In this document: positions 45,026-53,998 of the stretch, one piece after another | Position numbering within the stretch: position 1 is the stretch's first letter | How the letters are laid out: each line of letters starts with the position of its first letter | Assembly: GCA_035315885.1 (NCBI GenBank) | Contig: DATFXM010000140.1 | Location: forward strand, 1 to 64,000 | DNA length: 64,000 nucleotides | Direction of reading: 5' to 3' | Source: DATFXM01 sp035315885 | GTDB lineage: Bacteria; Acidobacteriota; Blastocatellia; UBA7656 | The notes under the pieces: model-generated | Told to the model about the DNA's origin: nothing | Seen by the model: only the letters and a program-made list of their open reading frames with translations | The model's database searches: none | Program-made: the position numbers and the translations under genes

Positions 45026-46357
45026 CTCGCCCTTCCGGAAACCTCGCATCGCGTGGCGCATGTTTCGCCACTCGCGAGTGGGGTCGTCGTCAGGATCGGG
45101 AGTCTCCTGAGGCGGCCGTAGCGCCTCCGGTACATTTCGCAGGTTGACCCTGATCCGAGTCCAGGTGGAGGATCTGCCCCGCATTGAGTCGATCAACACA
45201 TCGTCGACCGCAAGCAACCCCGCTACCTCCGGATATTTCTCCTTCCACCTCTGCAACCCTGCCAGCGCCGCCTCCTTCTTCGGAGAGTTGGCGATTACCA
45301 ACAGCGGCATCTTTGTTCGTGACTTCTTCTTAGCAGGTTTGTTTGCCGAGCCACGCGCCCGAGAGGGATTGACGCGAGTACCTTCCCCCTTCATCTTGCG
45401 AAAATGGGGAGGCCATGGAGCGTCCCCGAGACCAGCGGCCTCGTCCCTCTCCGCAAGTTCCAGCAGCTTCTCGAGCGATCCCGGCTTCTCATCCATGCGT
45501 GCATGAGGATCACCGAGCTCCGCGAAACGTCCGGGCACAGTCAAGATGGTGAAGTCTGCCGGCTCGCAGTCTGGCACTTCACTCCAGTCGAGCGGCGTCG
45601 ACACACGTGCATCTGGCAGCGGCCGCACCGAGTATGCCGAACAGGTGGTCCGGTCTTTGGCATTCTGGTTGTAGTCCAGAAATACACCGTGGCGCTCTTC
45701 CTTCCACCACTTCGAGGTCGCCAGCGAAGGTACTCGTCGCTCGACCGCGCGAGACAATGCAAGCGCGGCACGACGCACCTGGATAAACGACCATCGCTGT
45801 TGGATTCGAACATTCACGTGCATGCCCCTCGATCCGCTGGTCTTCGGCCAACCTGCGAGCCCCATCTCTTCGAGGATGTACTTCACTTCCAGAGTGACGC
45901 GGCGCACGTCCTCCCAGCCGACGCCCGGTCCCGGATCCAGATCAACTCGCAGCTCATCGGGGTGCTCGAGATCGCTTGCTCGCACCGCGTGCGGGTGCAA
46001 CTCGATGCACCCCAGGTTCACGATCCAGGCGAGGCCTGCTGCATCGTCGACTACAATCTCCTCGGCTTTTCGGCCTGACGGGAATGACAAGGTCACCGTG
46101 CGCAGCCATTCGGGTCGCGGGTCTGGCGCGCGTTTCTGATAAAAGGGTTCCTCTTCGGCTCCGTGAACGAAGCGCTTAAGAACCACGGGCCGGTCCCGAA
46201 TCCCTGCAAGCGCGCCAGGCGCTACGGACAAGTAGTAGCGGACGAGATCGAGCTTTGACAGCTTCGTTTGGATTGTGAAGTACGGCTTATGTGGATGGGT
46301 AACGGCAACTTCGCGACCGTTTATCGACAGCACTTCGGCTGGATCCTCGTTCTTCAC
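45017..46357 (-). CDS. LigD-type NHEJ primase-polymerase with C-terminal extension
   Basis: 446 residues from a GTG. The archaeo-eukaryotic primase-like polymerase domain is residues 15-300: HPHKPYFTIQTKLSKLDLVRYYL, the catalytic acid pair in ELRVDLDPGPGVGW (Asp-x-Asp), the SGSRGMHVNV segment, and DYNQNAKDRTTCSAYSVRPLP. It fills gaps with ribonucleotides at double-strand breaks in known systems. The last 110 residues are an unrelated extension, with a basic linker (SRARGSANKPAKKKSRTKM) then a small alpha/beta module (MPLLVIANSPKKEAALAGLQRW...). The final stop falls within a family C repeat. Convergent with the DNA ligase. Confidence 0.85.
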   Translation of the reverse strand: MKNEDPAEVLSINGREVAVTHPHKPYFTIQTKLSKLDLVRYYLSVAPGALAGIRDRPVVLKRFVHGAEEEPFYQKRAPDPRPEWLRTVTLSFPSGRKAEEIVVDDAAGLAWIVNLGCIELHPHAVRASDLEHPDELRVDLDPGPGVGWEDVRRVTLEVKYILEEMGLAGWPKTSGSRGMHVNVRIQQRWSFIQVRRAALALSRAVERRVPSLATSKWWKEERHGVFLDYNQNAKDRTTCSAYSVRPLPDARVSTPLDWSEVPDCEPADFTILTVPGRFAELGDPHARMDEKPGSLEKLLELAERDEAAGLGDAPWPPHFRKMKGEGTRVNPSRARGSANKPAKKKSRTKMPLLVIANSPKKEAALAGLQRWKEKYPEVAGLLAVDDVLIDSMRGRSSTWTRIRVNLRNVPEALRPPQETPDPDDDPTREWRNMRHAMRGFRKGETQ

Positions 46358-46460
46358 ACAAGCAGGCTAACATTCCGCGACTCGAGTTGTTTAGTGAAAC
46401 CACTGTCTTTACAGACGCTGGCGGCCGGTGAATCAACGTTCAAGGGAATGGCTCTCTTAC

Positions 46461-48896
46461 TCAGCGGAGTTTCCAAAGCCGTACCGTCTTATCATCGGAT
46501 GCCGACGCGAGCGTAACTCCGTCGGGCGAGAATGATATGCCGTTTACACAAGCGGTGTGTCCGTCGATCGTGCCTAACAATTTGCCTTCCGGGACACTGT
46601 AGAGTCGAATCGCTTTGTCGCCGGCGGTGAACGCGATGATCCGGCCGTCGGGAGCGAATTTGACTTTGCTTGTCCCGGTCGAAGTGTGACTCACGGCCTT
46701 CAGCATTTTGCCGTCCGAGACGCGCCATATCCTGACTTGGGGATCAGAGATCAAAGTCAGGGTGCTCGATGCCAGTAGCGACCCGTCGGGCGAGAATGAC
46801 AAGGATGAAATCCACTCAGTATGCCCCTCAAGAGTCTTCAACAGTGTTCCATCCGATACTCTCCACAGGCGGATCTTTTTCTCGTATCCTGCTGAAGCCA
46901 GCATCTGGCCGTCCGGTGAGAATTGGACATCGCAGAGGACCTGGGTCCCACTCAGTATTCGGACCGATTTACTGTCACAGTCTTGCCACAAGCGTACAGA
47001 GCCGTCATGCGAGCTCGAGGCTAATATCTTGCCGTCGGGTGAGAAGCACAATCCGGTCACCTGGCTTGTGTGTCCTTCCAGATGGCGCAGTAACTTGCCG
47101 TCCGCAACGTTCCAAACTCGTATTTTCTTTTCGTTTGATCCCGCTGCTACTAACTTACAATTCGGGGAGAAGGCTACACACGTTGCCGTATATCCAAGCC
47201 CGTCGAGTTTGTGGATAAGCCCGCCATCATCCGCGCGCCAAAGGCGGATTGACGAATCGATGGCAATCAGAATCGAGCCTCCGGCCCCTGACGCGACCAT
47301 CCGGCCGTCAGGTGAGAATTCAGCGCACACAACCTTGCTGCCATGTCCTTCCAGGACTCGCCCTGACGGAGGAAGCAAAAGCGTTGACTGGACCTTGGGC
47401 GAACTCTTTCGGCGAGTGCGCTTCTTAGCGACGCTCTTCTCCAAGGCCATCTCGTCGACCGCTTCTTTAGCTTTATTCAATCCGACATCGAATGCCTCGC
47501 GATAAAGTGTAATCGCCTCGACTCTCTTGCCGTCTTCGATCAGCCCGGCGATTTCGACCATAGCGGAACGGTGGTCCTTGGCAACCCTTCTGGCCGGCTG
47601 CGAGGAAGACATGTTTTCCACCGCTTGCTTGGCTTCATATAAACCGACGCCGAATGTTTCCCGGTAGAGCTTGATGGCATCGATCTTTCTGTTCTTTTCG
47701 ATAAGCCGCACGATTTCGGCGGTCTTTTCGCGGCGCTCTTTTGGTAAGAGAGACAACGCTGCCGGATTCGCCTCAGTGGTTTCTGCAGCTCGTTTTTTTG
47801 GCTCGACTCGCTTTGGAGCAGTGCCCGCTGCAGAAGGCGGAGCTACGGGTTCTTTTACTTCAGTTCGTTCCATCGGGGCTTCAGGTGCGGGCTCGGCCTT
47901 CGCCGGCACTTCTTTGGGAACTTCAGGTACGGGTTCGGCCTTCGTCGTCAGCAACTGCGAAACAAGTGTATGCACCTGGCGGCTGTCATCGTCAGCCATG
48001 TTTTTCAGAGCTAAGAGTGCCGCCGCCGCTAGACCCTTGTCTGAACCTTTCATAAGTCGACCGAGCTCTTCGACTGCTGCTGCTCGAAAGTTTGCGTAAG
48101 GGGATTCGATGCCTTTTCGAAGCTCGAGCGGCAGATCCTCGATCGTGTGCGTCTTGCGATTGCTCTTGGCGATGATGATTTCGCCTTGCTGGCTGTAAGT
48201 CCACTTCTGAGGTGTCTGCAGCTCAGTCTGACCCAGGATCTTTCCATAGACGTATTCATACCAGTCGTCCAGCGAGACAAACCCTCGGCCTTCCGCGTCG
48301 GCATCGCCGGTCACCAGCCCTTGAAGCAGATAGTGACTGAACAAGGAAAGCTCCGCTTGCTGGATGATCTGGTCTCCTTCCAGAGCGTACTGTGTCGAGT
48401 TGGAAGCGGTGAGCACCACGCGACCATAACCATTGCCCTTGAAGGTTGCCTCATCCACCGTCGCGTGCCCCTTTGCGCCGCGAACAAATGCTCCGCTGTG
48501 ACAACAATCGAGAATAAGGATTTGTCGCTTTGAGCGGCAGCTATCCATCTCGCTGGTGATGAAAGCAGCGGATATAGCGGTGGAGTTCAGATATTCGCGG
48601 CACGTGTCCTTAACGGCGAGATAGAGGCGGCCTTGATCGTCCAGAACCCCGTGTCCCGAGAAGTAGAGCAGCAACAGATCGTCGGCTCTTCGACGGCTGA
48701 AGAATTTGCCTACCGCACGTCGAACGTGGACGTCGGCCTCGTTGATGAGTTGACTTACCTCATCAAAATGGCCGATGGATGGGTCCTCGAACGCCCTTGC
48801 GAGTCCCTGAACGTCCGCCGAGGGCGTTTTGAGTCGCGCTAGAGATTGGTCTTCGTACTGGTCGTTCCCGATGAACAGCGCAAATCTTTCCGGCAT
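46461..48896 (-). CDS. caspase-like peptidase with bL12-like repeats and WD40 propeller
   Basis: 811 residues from ATG 48,896 (GGAGG 5 nt before; the GTG two codons up overlaps that box). Domains, numbered from the GTG: caspase/peptidase C14 1-230, with catalytic His84 (YFSGHGV) and Cys134 (LDCCHSGAF); a HEAT-like helical pair 255-320; a Pro/Glu/Lys-rich linker 320-380; two helical modules 395-431 and 449-485, each ending GLYEAKQAVENM or GLNKAKEAVDEM, like the bL12 C-terminal domain; a basic linker; and seven WD40 repeats 515-813 (SPDGRMVASGA...). The propeller likely senses a partner that activates the protease. It follows an EACC1-like gene by 52 nt; together they are a likely conflict system. 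Confidence 0.85.
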   Translation of the reverse strand: MPERFALFIGNDQYEDQSLARLKTPSADVQGLARAFEDPSIGHFDEVSQLINEADVHVRRAVGKFFSRRRADDLLLLYFSGHGVLDDQGRLYLAVKDTCREYLNSTAISAAFITSEMDSCRSKRQILILDCCHSGAFVRGAKGHATVDEATFKGNGYGRVVLTASNSTQYALEGDQIIQQAELSLFSHYLLQGLVTGDADAEGRGFVSLDDWYEYVYGKILGQTELQTPQKWTYSQQGEIIIAKSNRKTHTIEDLPLELRKGIESPYANFRAAAVEELGRLMKGSDKGLAAAALLALKNMADDDSRQVHTLVSQLLTTKAEPVPEVPKEVPAKAEPAPEAPMERTEVKEPVAPPSAAGTAPKRVEPKKRAAETTEANPAALSLLPKERREKTAEIVRLIEKNRKIDAIKLYRETFGVGLYEAKQAVENMSSSQPARRVAKDHRSAMVEIAGLIEDGKRVEAITLYREAFDVGLNKAKEAVDEMALEKSVAKKRTRRKSSPKVQSTLLLPPSGRVLEGHGSKVVCAEFSPDGRMVASGAGGSILIAIDSSIRLWRADDGGLIHKLDGLGYTATCVAFSPNCKLVAAGSNEKKIRVWNVADGKLLRHLEGHTSQVTGLCFSPDGKILASSSHDGSVRLWQDCDSKSVRILSGTQVLCDVQFSPDGQMLASAGYEKKIRLWRVSDGTLLKTLEGHTEWISSLSFSPDGSLLASSTLTLISDPQVRIWRVSDGKMLKAVSHTSTGTSKVKFAPDGRIIAFTAGDKAIRLYSVPEGKLLGTIDGHTACVNGISFSPDGVTLASASDDKTVRLWKLR

Positions 48897-48948
48897 GTTC
48901 ACCTCCGGTAGAAGACACGGAAAGGCGGATGAAAGATCGTCACGAGGT

Positions 48949-49320
48949 TTACTCCGTAGATTTGATCTCCGTCAAGAGCTGTTTCAGATCCTTTGGTGAG
49001 CCCTCGAACTCTATATCCTGGCCCGCAAACTTTCCCTTGAACTTCACGCTGCGCCCGACACCGCGCTGTACCCAGCTTTGAAGGAATTCGACTATCTTGG
49101 GTAAGACGGTGGGCAGAACTACGAGCGCGATTGCGCCCAGAGTCACCGGGTCGGCGGCCTTGGTGCCCGGCGAAGCATTATCTTCTCTAATCAAATCGGC
49201 GGACTCGACATTGTGTTCCCGTAGTTCGGCGAGCAATTGTCTGGTGGCCCGGTCTAGCTCTTCAGCTTCGCCTTCGACCTCGATTCTTACGTTCATTGCA
49301 ATCGGCTGTTCGCTCGACAT
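48949..49320 (-). CDS. EACC1-like small protein (effector-associated constant component 1)
   Basis: 123 residues from an ATG with AAGGAG 9 nt upstream. Layout: beta strand MNVRIEVEG, an acidic helix ELDRATRQLLAELRE, a flexible loop, a hydrophobic helix TLGAIALVVLPTVLPKIVEFL, and a short beta/helix tail (KGKFAGQDIEFEGSP, DLKQLLTEI). This matches my recollection of EACC1, small proteins coded next to caspase or trypsin-like effectors in bacterial conflict systems. Directly upstream of the caspase-WD40 gene on the same strand. It may keep the effector inactive or place it at the membrane; that is inference. Confidence 0.65.
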   Translation of the reverse strand: MSSEQPIAMNVRIEVEGEAEELDRATRQLLAELREHNVESADLIREDNASPGTKAADPVTLGAIALVVLPTVLPKIVEFLQSWVQRGVGRSVKFKGKFAGQDIEFEGSPKDLKQLLTEIKSTE

Positions 49321-49656
49321 CTGCTTTGACTCCTTCGCTGCTGGGGTTTTGGCTCCAGAACTGGGTTATTCTAACTCCGAATCGCCTGCCTCTCCTTTTT
49401 TTTCGCGTCTTCAAGAAGGAACGTCGCGCCGCGAGCAACCTCATCTACCCGCCTTGTTCGGGATTGTCTGCGACCTGTCGGCTCTGGCCGCTTCACAAGG
49501 ATCCTATGAAGAAGGACGAAAAGTGTGCCCTCGGGAATCCGTCTGCTCAAGAGAAAAGGGTGCTACACGCACCCTTTCATGAACTTCCAGCCGGATTCAG
49601 AGCAAAGACACAAGCTGTGCGGCCTGCCGCTCGTTACAGCTTAATCTTACGCAGTT
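49321..49656. other. intergenic region
   Basis: No protein-like frame. It contains the promoter for the EACC1-caspase unit (leftward) and the terminator-like hairpin at 49,555-49,577. Nothing else found. Confidence 0.4.
49549..49577 (-). terminator. Rho-independent terminator-like hairpin
   Basis: Perfect 9-bp stem AAAGGGTGC with loop TACAC and GCACCCTTT. Read on the minus strand it is followed by a T-rich stretch (TTTTCTCTT). It lies about 80 nt behind the cupin gene, upstream of the EACC1 promoter region, and would terminate the cupin transcript. Confidence 0.55.
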
Positions 49657-50013
49657 CTACTTTGTGTACTTGCTTGCACCCTGAAAGTGGAGAGACACAT
49701 ACGGCTCGTCTCCGATTACCCAACTGTCGTGCGCAATGGGTGGTATATAGAAGAGAGTGCCCGGCGTAAGCTCGTGCACCTCGCCATCCTTAATCGCCGC
49801 AGTTGCCTTGCCCGAGACTACCATTCCGATATGCTCCACTTCGCAAAAAGGAGTACCGGCGAGGGGACTGACGTGTTGTGACCACTTCCACCCGGGCTCG
49901 TACGTGGCACGCCCTATCGTCATGCCGCCGATGCTGATGATCTCGAATTTTCCTTTTTCAAACACTCGTACTTCGTCTGGATTCTCGAACATCTTCAGAA
50001 TCACTTCGTTCAT
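49657..50013 (-). CDS. cupin-domain protein
   Basis: 118 residues from the ATG at 50,013, with GGAGG 6 nt upstream; the longer frame to 50,151 is not supported. One cupin barrel: the first motif WKWSQHVSPLAGTPFCEVEHIG provides His and Glu candidates, the second is GTLFYIPPIAHDSWVIGDE with the last His. Cupins of this size bind a metal and often a small organic acid or act as isomerases. No fused domain and no partner gene; the role is unknown. Confidence 0.75.
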   Translation of the reverse strand: MNEVILKMFENPDEVRVFEKGKFEIISIGGMTIGRATYEPGWKWSQHVSPLAGTPFCEVEHIGMVVSGKATAAIKDGEVHELTPGTLFYIPPIAHDSWVIGDEPYVSLHFQGASKYTK

Positions 50014-50195
50014 TTCAAACCTCCGCTTGGAATACCCGGAACTTTTGCGTGCTTTGCGAAGCCTTGCGGCCTTTGCGTGCAACCCGAATGACATAAACGC
50101 GCGTGGAGGGACAACGCGAAACTCAACATTCCTGATCAGACAATGAGCCAATGCGATGCTCCTCTCTCAGAGCGTTGCCGTCATCCGGGTGGGAA

Positions 50196-50714
50196 TTACT
50201 TTTTCCTGGTTGCAAGCTCATCCAGCAGGCGCCTGAGGTGGACTACTATGACGTCGCGCGCCGTTTCGTAACCTTCACCCACGGTTGGCACGTCATCCCA
50301 TTCTTCAACGTTGGCAGCTTTGTAGTCTTGTGGCAGCGCGCAGAACGTCACTACCTTGACTGCTTTGGAGACGTCATCTTTTGTGAGCCCCTTCGGCTTT
50401 TGCTCGGTCAATGACAGACCATCGGACTGAAGTCCCTTCTCTGCCGAGACCGCGATATCCGCTTGCGGGTTGGTACCTCGTGCAATCGCTCGAATACCCA
50501 AGTGACGCTCGCTGGCAAGCTTATTGAAGAAGGCAGCCGCAACGACGCTCTTGGCCGCGCCGTGCTCGCAAACGAAGACAACGACCTGCGCCTGGTTGTC
50601 GGCGGTTTTTGAGTCTTCAGAAGTTTGCGCTTGAGCCGGCGGAAACATCGTTTGGGCGAGCGCAAGCAACGGCGCTGTCAGATGCAATAGAATGCTGTGA
50701 TACGGCTGCTTCAT
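50196..50714 (-). CDS. exported low-molecular-weight-phosphatase/arsenate-reductase-like protein
   Basis: About 172 residues from the ATG at 50,714 (GGAGG 9 nt upstream), with a signal peptide through PPAQAQ. The P-loop is FVCEHGAAKSV: a Cys at the nucleophile position, but Lys where LMW-PTPs have Arg (CX5R). Following segments LGIRAIARGTNPQADIA and VVTFCALPQDYK resemble the LMW-PTP/ArsC fold. Exported members of this fold are unusual, because the classical enzymes are cytoplasmic. The Arg-to-Lys change suggests altered or no phosphatase activity. Function uncertain. Confidence 0.65.
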   Translation of the reverse strand: MKQPYHSILLHLTAPLLALAQTMFPPAQAQTSEDSKTADNQAQVVVFVCEHGAAKSVVAAAFFNKLASERHLGIRAIARGTNPQADIAVSAEKGLQSDGLSLTEQKPKGLTKDDVSKAVKVVTFCALPQDYKAANVEEWDDVPTVGEGYETARDVIVVHLRRLLDELATRKK

Positions 50715-50809
50715 CTTTTGAGTCCTCCAGCAAACAATACCAGCGGTGCGAGGTAAACGTACACCGATTGCCTCGTAGAAAAATTCTGAATCAGGTATCG
50801 TCGAAGTTC

Positions 50810-50923
50810 TGCAACCCCTTCGGGGTTGAATAGGTTTCATCGGCGACCACCGTGGACGGGAATTTCAAATTTCAGATTTCAGATTTCAAAACTCAGCACT
50901 CAGAACTCAGCACTTTCCCCGGG
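50810..50923. repeat. family A and D repeats
   Basis: CAACCCCTTCGGGGTTG at 50,811-50,827, a TTTCAAATTTCAGATTTCAGATTTC run at 50,863-50,888, and ACTCAGCACTCAGAACTCAGCACT at 50,890-50,913. The rest of the 50,715-51,099 gap is the leader of the ThDP gene, with nothing recognised. Confidence 0.7.
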
Positions 50924-51099
50924 GCAGGGTTGCTGCGAAGGCCCTTGATTCATATACTGGCCGCGTTTAGCACCGGCAATTCAAGGGTCGCCATTCCGCT
51001 GACATTGCGAGCGGGAGCGGATAATTCTATACTAAACGACCAGTCGGTAGGTTTGTTCTCGGCTACTAACCGTTCCGTATTTCACAAAATGGAGACGTC

Positions 51100-53058
51100 A
51101 TGGAGGACACTTCTGATCCCGGGCGCAAGGACGGAGTCGCGAAGCCAAAAGGCTCGAGGAGGACATTCCTCGCGCGCGCCCTTACCGGCGTGGGAGCCAC
51201 GGCGCTCACCGCAGTGAGCAAACGAGCAGCGTACGGCGCCGATGCCCCGGATGGCAGATCGATAAAGATCCCGGACGAATTCGCTCAGGCGTCGAAGACT
51301 GCGGGCACCAAGGCCAGCTTCCCAATGACCGGGGCACAGGTGTTCGCCCGAGTCTGTAAGGAAGAAGGTCTGGCGGCGCTTTTCTGTTGTCCTGGAAACT
51401 ACAACATCCAGAATGCGATCGCGGTCGAGGGAATACCGACTTATTCCGGGCGCAACGAAGGAGCGATGTGTCATGCCGCTGACGCGTTCACCAGGGTGAC
51501 TGGTGAAGTAGCGGCGACTTCCGGCACTGAGGGCCCGGGCTTTGCCAACATGATTTGCGCAATCGCCGCCGCGAACGCGGCGCGGTCGCCGGTGCTGGTC
51601 CTCGCCAGCAACATGTCGATCAACAACGAAGACACGGAAGCCGGCATTCAACTGATGTATCAGCAGCCGCTGACCGACGGCATCAAGAAATATGGGAAGC
51701 GGTTAATCACTCCCAAGCGAATTCACGAGTACGCCGGATATGCCTTCCGCCAACTTCGATCGGGTATTCCTCGGCCGGTGCACATCGACTTTCCGAGTGA
51801 GGTCTATCGCGCAAACTTCAAGACATCAGGCGACCTCGATTACTTCTACGATCAGTCCAAGTATCGCACTGTGTCAAAGCCGTACCCGGCTCCAAAGGAT
51901 ATCAGCGCCGCAGTCGAGCTGCTGAAGCAGGCTCGGCGTCCGATCATCGTTTCCAGCAATGGAGTCTTCTATAACCGCGCGTGGGAACCGATGAAAGCGC
52001 TTGCGGAGAAGGCGAACATTCCGGTCGTTGAGTCGGGTGCTATGAAGGGGCAATTCTCCGATGCGCATCCGTTGTCTGCGAATGCGGCGCCCTCGGCGCT
52101 GGCGAGCGCAGACGTCGTGGTGCTCGCCGGCCAGTACTGCATGCCCACCGCCGGCGAATTCGCTTTTGGCCCTGACGCAAAGTACATTCGAATCGACCCG
52201 TGTCCCGAAGACATCGGTCGCAACCTCCCAATAGATGTAGGTCTGGTTAGCTGCGAGAAGGCAGCTTTCGAAGCGCTTTGTGATGGGATGCCTGCGATGA
52301 AGCACGACGCATGGGTCGCGGAGATCGCGGCCGCCCGGCAGAAGTTCGAGGATGAGCTGGAGAGCTTTTACAAAGTCGGACTGACTTACGCCGACGCGGT
52401 TCATCCATCAGTCATCGCGAAGGAACTGAGCGACTTCATGTATCGCGGAAAGCTGCCCAAAGAGCAAACGACGTTTGTGTCCGGAGGGTACGGCATCGCG
52501 AGATATGTGCGTCGGTGGCTGCGGGGGTATCGTCCGGGTCAAATAATGAACGGCGCCTATCAGTATGGAGCGATAGGTCCGGACGTCGGCTACTCGTTCG
52601 GCGTTAGCGCGGCGGTGCAGAACGGCATCAGCATCCAGGCTCCGTACAAGGGCTCACCGGTTATCTGCGTGACGGGCGACGCAGGTTTCGGCTACACCGC
52701 GATGGAAATCGAGACCCTCGCGAAGTATAGGATGCCGGTGATCGTAATCGTGTACAACAACAATGCGTGGGGTACGTGGACTGGCAATCGCCGGAATCCA
52801 GTGACGCTTAGCATTCACTTGTTTCAGGAGAATCTTCGATACGATAAGATCGCCGAGGCGTTGGGGGCGAACGGTGAGTACGTCACCAAGCCCGGCGACT
52901 TCCGGCCGGCGCTGGAGCGCTGTTATCAAATTGCGGCCAAGGAAAGCCGGCCGTCGGTCATAAATTGCCAGGCCAGAAAAGAATTCTGGATTAAGGAAGA
53001 GTATCCGCCGGGATTTCTTGGCACCGTCGAGCCCGGTTGCATGTCGTACTACCACTAA
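51100..53058 (+). CDS. Tat-exported thiamine-diphosphate-dependent enzyme
   Basis: 652 residues, acetolactate-synthase/pyruvate-decarboxylase superfamily. The N-terminus carries a twin-arginine signal: SRRTFLARALTGVG and a hydrophobic stretch. Domains: Pyr domain (MTGAQVFARVCKEEGLAALF, catalytic Glu in GRNEGAMCHAADAF), middle domain, and PP domain with the ThDP-binding GDAGFGYTAMEIET...NNNAWGTW. This enzyme class normally works in the cytoplasm; a folded holoenzyme exported by Tat is the unusual point. The first gene of the cluster ending near 59,378. Substrate: an alpha-keto acid or acyl donor, undetermined. Confidence 0.8.
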   Translation: MEDTSDPGRKDGVAKPKGSRRTFLARALTGVGATALTAVSKRAAYGADAPDGRSIKIPDEFAQASKTAGTKASFPMTGAQVFARVCKEEGLAALFCCPGNYNIQNAIAVEGIPTYSGRNEGAMCHAADAFTRVTGEVAATSGTEGPGFANMICAIAAANAARSPVLVLASNMSINNEDTEAGIQLMYQQPLTDGIKKYGKRLITPKRIHEYAGYAFRQLRSGIPRPVHIDFPSEVYRANFKTSGDLDYFYDQSKYRTVSKPYPAPKDISAAVELLKQARRPIIVSSNGVFYNRAWEPMKALAEKANIPVVESGAMKGQFSDAHPLSANAAPSALASADVVVLAGQYCMPTAGEFAFGPDAKYIRIDPCPEDIGRNLPIDVGLVSCEKAAFEALCDGMPAMKHDAWVAEIAAARQKFEDELESFYKVGLTYADAVHPSVIAKELSDFMYRGKLPKEQTTFVSGGYGIARYVRRWLRGYRPGQIMNGAYQYGAIGPDVGYSFGVSAAVQNGISIQAPYKGSPVICVTGDAGFGYTAMEIETLAKYRMPVIVIVYNNNAWGTWTGNRRNPVTLSIHLFQENLRYDKIAEALGANGEYVTKPGDFRPALERCYQIAAKESRPSVINCQARKEFWIKEEYPPGFLGTVEPGCMSYYH

Positions 53059-53066
53059 CTGATGCG

Positions 53067-53528
53067 ATGGCCAAAGGCGCTATGAAGGTGGTCAGAAAGC
53101 AGCTCCAATATTACGCCGACCGCGGCATCTTTAGCGGCTTCACCGAGGCCCGAAACGGCTGTTTCACTTTTTCATGGCTGATCGGTCATCAGATGGAATT
53201 GAGAGTTGACACTGCCAGACACGTCTTGAAGTTCAGGCGGCTGCTCGAAGGTGTGCCTCCTGCTTCAAGGATGTACGCTGACTTGAAGAGCTTCATCCGG
53301 CAGCTCCACGATGCGAACCTGCCGGCGCATCGGCGCATCGATCGCAAGCGCGCAGAGGCGTCCTGTTCGAATCGAAACGGTTTTGTTTCAGTTTCGCTGA
53401 GGGTCAAGAACAATCAGTACGCGTATGGGGCGCGACGCATAGTCAACCTGGTGCACGAGCTGTTCTTGCACTTGCGACAGGCCTATCCGGAATACCTGGC
53501 GGAGAATTTCGATGTACCTCAGGAATAA
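53067..53528 (+). CDS. small protein of unknown function in the ThDP/quinoprotein cluster
   Basis: About 153 residues from the ATG at 53,067, 8 nt after the ThDP gene. Probably cytoplasmic: no signal peptide. It has a compact alpha/beta pattern with conserved-looking NGCFTFSWLIGHQMELRVD and SLRVKNNQYAYGARRIVNLVHELFLHLRQ, the latter containing a His-rich helix. I do not recognise the family. It overlaps the following cytochrome gene by 17 nt, a close operon arrangement that implies joint function. Confidence 0.5.
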   Translation: MAKGAMKVVRKQLQYYADRGIFSGFTEARNGCFTFSWLIGHQMELRVDTARHVLKFRRLLEGVPPASRMYADLKSFIRQLHDANLPAHRRIDRKRAEASCSNRNGFVSVSLRVKNNQYAYGARRIVNLVHELFLHLRQAYPEYLAENFDVPQE

Positions 53529-53967
53529 GGCTCATGATCGCGCGAGGGTTGTTGTCGCGTCGGTATGCGTTCTCGCCGGGCTTTTCATGTTTTCGAGCCG
53601 CCGAGCCGAGGCGCACAGGGAAGAGCAGAGTTCCGCGGTTGAAGCGCGAAAGCTCAAGAACCCGTTGACCGGGGATGCAGCTACTGTAGAGGCCGGAAAG
53701 AAGATCTATCAACGAAACTGCGCCGGTTGTCACGGGCCCGGCGGCAAGGGCGACGGCAGCATGGCGCTGTCGGGAGGTACTCCATCAGATCTGACCGACG
53801 ATGTTTGGGATCATGGCTCGACCGATGGCGAGATCTTCATGGTGATACGCGATGGCGTCTCGAGCGACATGCTCGCGTACAAGGGCAAGCTTACCGATGA
53901 GCAGATATGGCAAGTTATAACGTTCATAAGAAGTATCGGGCCCAAGTCGAATGACAATAAGCTGTGA
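53512..53967 (+). CDS. c-type cytochrome, monohaem, exported
   Basis: 151 residues with a signal peptide (VVVASVCVLAGLFMF). Haem motif CAGCH preceded by YQRN, then GPGGKGDGSMA and a C-terminal axial Met region in VSSDMLAYKGKLTDEQIWQVITFI. Small cytochrome c of the class that passes electrons from periplasmic quinoprotein dehydrogenases. Located between the ThDP pair and the dehydrogenase-like gene, it is a natural electron acceptor for the latter. Confidence 0.88.
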   Translation: MYLRNKAHDRARVVVASVCVLAGLFMFSSRRAEAHREEQSSAVEARKLKNPLTGDAATVEAGKKIYQRNCAGCHGPGGKGDGSMALSGGTPSDLTDDVWDHGSTDGEIFMVIRDGVSSDMLAYKGKLTDEQIWQVITFIRSIGPKSNDNKL

Positions 53968-53998
53968 CCGGGCGTAACGTAAGCTCTTTCTGAACGGG

